Positions 60,568 through 64,000 of a stretch of 64,000 nt of DNA are shown here, one piece after another. The stretch spans positions 38,830,001-38,894,000 of the forward strand of contig CM044857.1 in NCBI GenBank assembly GCA_024500155.1, in the 5' to 3' direction. The notes below the pieces were generated by a model that had not been told where the DNA came from, ran no database searches, and worked only from the letters and a program-made list of their open reading frames with translations. Origin of the DNA: Chenopodium formosanum. Taxonomy: Eukaryota > Streptophyta > Magnoliopsida > Caryophyllales > Amaranthaceae. Within the stretch, counting starts at the first letter, position 1, and each line of letters begins with the position of its first letter. Position numbers and translations under genes: made by a program.

Positions 60568-62482
60568 AAAGAAAAAAGAATTGTTTCCTGCCGCTTTGTT
60601 TAATGATGTTTAAAATGTATGAAATTTGGTATTTGTATGTAAGAATGTATCATTGTGCTGGGCTGTTGTCATTGTTCATTGTATTCAGAAGCTATCTTTT
60701 TTGTTAGGCTAAAAAAATTGTTGGTGTGTAATTGTGTCTTGAAGCAGTCCCTTTTCTGGAGGCTGTTTGTCCTCTTTGGAATTAAGTTATATGTCTTCTC
60801 TGGTAGTTATACTTATTCACATGATTTTATTTTCAACCTGTCAGGTGAATTGCTTGGCTTTTAATCCCTTTAATGAATGGGTTGTGGCTACGGGTTCAAC
60901 TGATAAGACTGTCAAGTTGTTTGATCTAAGGAAACTCAACACTGCACTGCATACTTTTGATTGTCACAAGTAAGAATGAACAATTCTTTCCTATTTGTTT
61001 CCCTTTATCAGAGAACTTTGAAGTCTCATTCAATGATTAAGTGAGGCATTGCTTTACTACTTGGCGTCTAATTGTGAAATGTGTATGATGTGGCAGGGAG
61101 GAGGTCTTCCAAGTTGGGTGGAGTCCTAAAAATGAGACTATCTTGGCTTCGTGTTGTCTTGGTAGGAGACTGATGGTGTGGGATCTTAGCAGGTAACTGT
61201 TGTTTGTTTGTGTGGTTCTTGTGCATGTCTTCTCTTGCTTTGTTAGTGCATACTTTATAGACTAAAGGAATAATCAATTTTTGGTGAGTACCTTGAAATT
61301 CCTATTTGTGATGTCAAATGTCTATTCAGGCAAGTAAATAGTAGATATAATCAGAATTTGAAGTGTCAATTGCGATTTTATTCAGTAATCGCTGGAGAAA
61401 ACCAAACAAGTTAATACCGCAAACTTGCTAAGTTATGCATAGGTAGTTAGCTGCCAGAAATGGTAGGGGGTTGTATTGCATGTCTTTTGTCACATCATTG
61501 AATGATTTTATATCAATCACAGACTTGGTTTAGAAATGCAGACTTGTCTTGGAGTTTGAAATTCCAATGCATTAGTTGCAGTCCATTTATGTGGTAGCGG
61601 GCTGTATTGCATGTTTCTTGGAGTTTGAATGATTTTTATTTTTATTTTCTTTGACAAGGGGAAGATAACACAAAAACTATATAGCTGTCCACTTTTAAAA
61701 GTAATTAAATTGGCTAGCCCGAGTGAGGCTCACTTACCTTGTACAGAGGGCTTATTCAGTAATTTGTTTGTCCTTGCGTTGGATTAATGGAGTACTGGAA
61801 CTGCACTGCCACAGTAAGGCCAGTGACTATCTTTTGTTTGCATGTATAAGATTCTCATCATCAAGGAATAATATGTTTTGTGTTTTGTTGAATTAATTTT
61901 TTTGAAACCATCTTTGTCACATTTGCGTGGAGCAATGGGTGATGTGCATGCATTAGGTTTAAATAAAATAAAAAGAAATTCCCGGTCAATTTTACTTATG
62001 TTTTTGTTTGTCTCTAAAATTGAATATGGAATAACTGCAAATAAGTTTATATGTTTGCTAGAGCATATGGTTTAAATGAGCAATAGAATGTATGTTACTT
62101 TGGTGAGAAGGAAATCTACATGAATATCAAGTGATGCATTCTCTTGTATAATGTCTGAGGGGGAGTCAGTGTAGTTGCTGCTCCTTCCTGTTTAAGGTAA
62201 AACTTTAGCTTTCTCTAAATCTGATTGAACTTTTTCCTAATTCGCAGAATTGACGAAGAGCAAACCCCAGAGGATGCTGAAGATGGTCCGCCGGAGTTGC
62301 TCTTCATTCATGGAGGCCATACCAGCAAAATCTCCGACTTCTCATGGAATCCATGTGAAGATTGGGTTGTTGCTAGTGTCGCCGAGGATAACATTCTTCA
62401 GATATGGCAGATGGCTGAGAACATATACCATGACGAAGATGATTTATCAACAGATGATGCAACTAACGTCAAGGGCTCTTAG
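56747..62482 (+). CDS. MSI1: Histone-binding WD40 protein MSI1 (RbAp48/p55 family), 426 aa
   Basis: Six coding exons: 56747-57091, 58983-59309, 59637-59789, 60845-60969, 61097-61192, 62248-62482; frames close exactly (1,281 nt). MSI1 is the histone-chaperone subunit shared by CAF-1, Polycomb PRC2 and histone deacetylase complexes. The protein begins MGKDEEEMRGEIEERL, with the N-terminal helix that binds histone H4 (EYKIWKKNTPFLYDLV, HALEWPSLTVEWLPD), followed by WD repeats: RGHSTEGYGLSWS...ICLWDI, HEGVVEDVSWH...LLIWDLR, VNCLAFNPFNEWVVATGSTD...KLFDLR, EEVFQVGWSPKNETILASCC...MVWDLSR and HTSKISDFSWNPCEDWVVAS...LQIWQM. It is very close to remembered Arabidopsis MSI1 and clearly not the more divergent MSI4/FVE. 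Intron 1 (1.9 kb) holds two MITEs. Upstream in-frame codons start at a TTG, so the ATG is secure. Confidence 0.97.
57269..57500. mobile_element. Stowaway-like MITE in MSI1 intron 1 (232 bp)
   Basis: Arms: 'gcaacatacccttatggc' on the left and inverted 'ccaaggggtatgttgc' on the right, with outer ends cttcctttgctcca / tggagtagagagg and TA on both flanks. Further inside, 'aaatgagcaaattaatcaaa' is matched by its inverted copy. Similar to Tc1/mariner-type MITEs. Confidence 0.75.
57551..57751. mobile_element. MITE in MSI1 intron 1 with about 10-bp target duplication
   Basis: Ends 'tatgttacttggactcgg' and inverted 'gagtccgagtaacata'. The flanks are 'gatttttatgc' (57540-57550) and 'gattttatgc' (57752-57761), a duplication differing by one T, in the Mutator size range. 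The interior has repeated 'tgtcgacaca' palindromes around 57693-57717. Confidence 0.78.
60537..60570. repeat. Poly-C followed by poly-A in MSI1 intron 3
   Basis: About 20 C's are followed directly by about 13 A's. The junction and lengths may be hard to assemble accurately. Confidence 0.85.
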
Positions 62483-63071
62483 ATTTAATTTGTAGGCTTA
62501 ATTATGGGGAGTAGGTACATTTAGGGTTTGTGTATCTCCTGTTTTCTGGGTACAGGAATTTGCTAAATTGAACCAGCCGTATTTATGCTCTAATCTCCTA
62601 TGAGTTGGTAAAATTGATCGTTATGTATTATCCATCTTTGTGAATTTGTTAGGCGTATATGATGAATGGTTGGCTATTTTGATTTATGTTTTGTTAGTAG
62701 TTTAGCGAAATTTGGACTCAGAAGTCAGAACCTAGAATCCCAAGCATGTTGCAGGTTCTACTGTGCTTTTTATTATTTATTTCCTATACCTTGTATATCA
62801 TACTGTCATGTTGTTTCCCTAAACTGAGGGTGTCCTTGATGTTAATATTGATGTTTGCTTAACTTTTAGGAATGGTTGCTTTTACACAGTTCTTGTTCTT
62901 CAGCATTCTTTCAGTTTTGAAGTGCAGAAGATTTTTACCGCAGTAGGTGAAAAAAACCCCTAAAATAAAATGTAGAAAGACTGAGAACATGAGGGGAGGA
63001 GAGGAGGTTCGATTCTCATCAATCACAAATCCCCTTCCCTTACCCTCGGGCATTGCCAGCCAGGTGATAGT
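62483..63071 (+). other. MSI1 3' UTR and downstream flank
   Basis: Likely 3' UTR for the first 250-350 bp. No second gene is recognised. Confidence 0.55.
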
Positions 63072-63171
63072 AGCACTTTGTGTAGTGTGGAGTATGCCTC
63101 AAAAATAGAATTCGCCTTTCTATTTGGTTTTATGCGTATTTACCTAATAAATAATTAAATATCCTTCTATC

Positions 63172-63205
<34 letters not shown>

Positions 63206-63465
63206 TTGGTTTTCCACTGATGAATTACCATCTCAACAATATAGTTCCCTTTTTTCCCCTTTTGTTTGCTCGATAGAAGCACTTGTAGTGTGGAGTATGT
63301 CTCAAAATAGAATCTGCCTTAAATAGAATCTGCCTTTCTATTTGGTTTCATGGTTTATGCATATTTAACTAATGAATATCCCTAATTTTCCACTAATGAA
63401 CTAACATTTCAACAACATACTACTTCCTTTGTCCTCTTTTGTTTGCTCATAAAAACAGATTCACT
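63072..63465. repeat. About 200-bp imperfect tandem duplication with a poly-A tract
   Basis: Copy A (63072-63276) and copy B (63277-63465) share 'tgtagtgtggagtatg', 'gcctttctatttggttt' and 'ttttccactgatgaattacc' or close variants. Copy A carries an A30 tract (63173-63202) that copy B lacks, so the A-tract was probably inserted or expanded after duplication. Copy B has an internal 18-bp repeat (aaatagaatctgcctt). Confidence 0.8.
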
Positions 63466-64000
63466 TTATTAAGTTTTGGTTGTGTGAAGTTGATGAGAGA
63501 AAAGATTAGTGGGATCAAATACACTGTTTGGAGAGTAATGGTATTGACATATTATTAGGAATCGGACAAAATTCAAAAAGTCGAGAGTATCTAGTAAACA
63601 CCGGAACATTACAAATTTACAATCAAACATGTTGCAAATTGCACCTTGAAACAACTGCGTGACAAAGAGGATCAACTATCTGGCCGTCTCCAACTCCCGT
63701 TATCCACTCTTTTTCGTAACATTTCCAAATTACCCTCCTTTTTTCCGTGGTTCTTTATTCATCACACATTCATCATAACTTACATCAGCTCATCACAAAG
63801 TACTAAATTTCATTAATTTCACTTCCCAAACTACCATATTTAATCCAATTTCTCTCTCCTTTTTCATGGGTTTTTATTGATTTTGATTTTTGATGTTGAT
63901 TTAAATTTTATTTATTTATCATGGAATTTATATCCTCAAATTGTACAATTAATTCACCCCCAACTTTCTCAATTTCACTCCCTTCACCCCTTTTCTCAAA
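63466..64000. other. Intergenic to window end
   Basis: Pyrimidine-rich sequence from about 63700 (ctctctcc, cccaacttt-like strings) could be the promoter or leader of a gene beyond the window. No coding exon is seen. Confidence 0.45.

Overview
The window is nuclear DNA from a flowering plant. It is AT-rich, its genes carry many GT-AG introns, and its gaps are packed with MITEs and microsatellites. Recurrent 'tactccgta/acggagta' strings and the repeat style suggest a member of the Amaranthaceae (spinach/beet relatives); that placement is an inference from pattern, not a search result.

Six host genes are supported by protein similarity recalled from the families, and the multi-exon ones were rebuilt exon by exon with the frame checked at every junction. 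From left to right they are: a SelH-type thioredoxin-like selenoprotein homologue with Cys in place of Sec (8350-11398, +); a single-domain fasciclin-like arabinogalactan protein (20173-21036, -); an FPF1-like flowering-promoting factor (34775-35113, +); the replication protein A 32-kDa subunit (40767-44241, -, 10 exons, 274 aa); mitochondrial elongation factor Tu (45606-52233, -, 12 exons, 453 aa); and the histone-binding WD40 protein MSI1 (56747-62482, +, 6 coding exons, 426 aa). RPA2 and MSI1 both serve replication and chromatin, and RPA2 carries an E2F-type site upstream. The EF-Tu gene has a cluster of TGGGCY 'site II' elements, the usual signature of nuclear genes for mitochondrial and translation proteins.

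The most striking mobile element is a complete Mutator-like element at 13228-19708. It has 152-bp terminal inverted repeats that differ at three positions. A MURA-type DDE transposase runs rightwards and is broken by two in-frame TAG codons. Two intact small genes run leftwards, convergent to it: a GRF zinc-finger protein with a coiled coil and a C-terminal membrane anchor, and an unrecognised 129-aa protein. The layout recalls maize MuDR (mudrA/mudrB convergent) but with different accessory proteins, and it is the best candidate here for an under-described system.

Other mobile DNA includes: a 290-bp miniature LTR retrotransposon (72-bp LTRs, tRNA-Met primer site; TRIM/SMART type) nested in a 797-bp non-autonomous MULE with a 9-bp target duplication; a second, truncated copy of that miniature element at 37986; a 5'-truncated LINE with poly-A and target duplication at 53564-54638; several Stowaway-like MITEs; three related MITEs with 'gttctcttcacc' or similar ends; a long-TIR MITE carrying four G-boxes; and a repeat at about 2441-4090 with a cluster of GC-rich palindromes. 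The stretches 19.7-34.7 kb and 35.1-40.7 kb hold few genes and are mostly repeat-derived.
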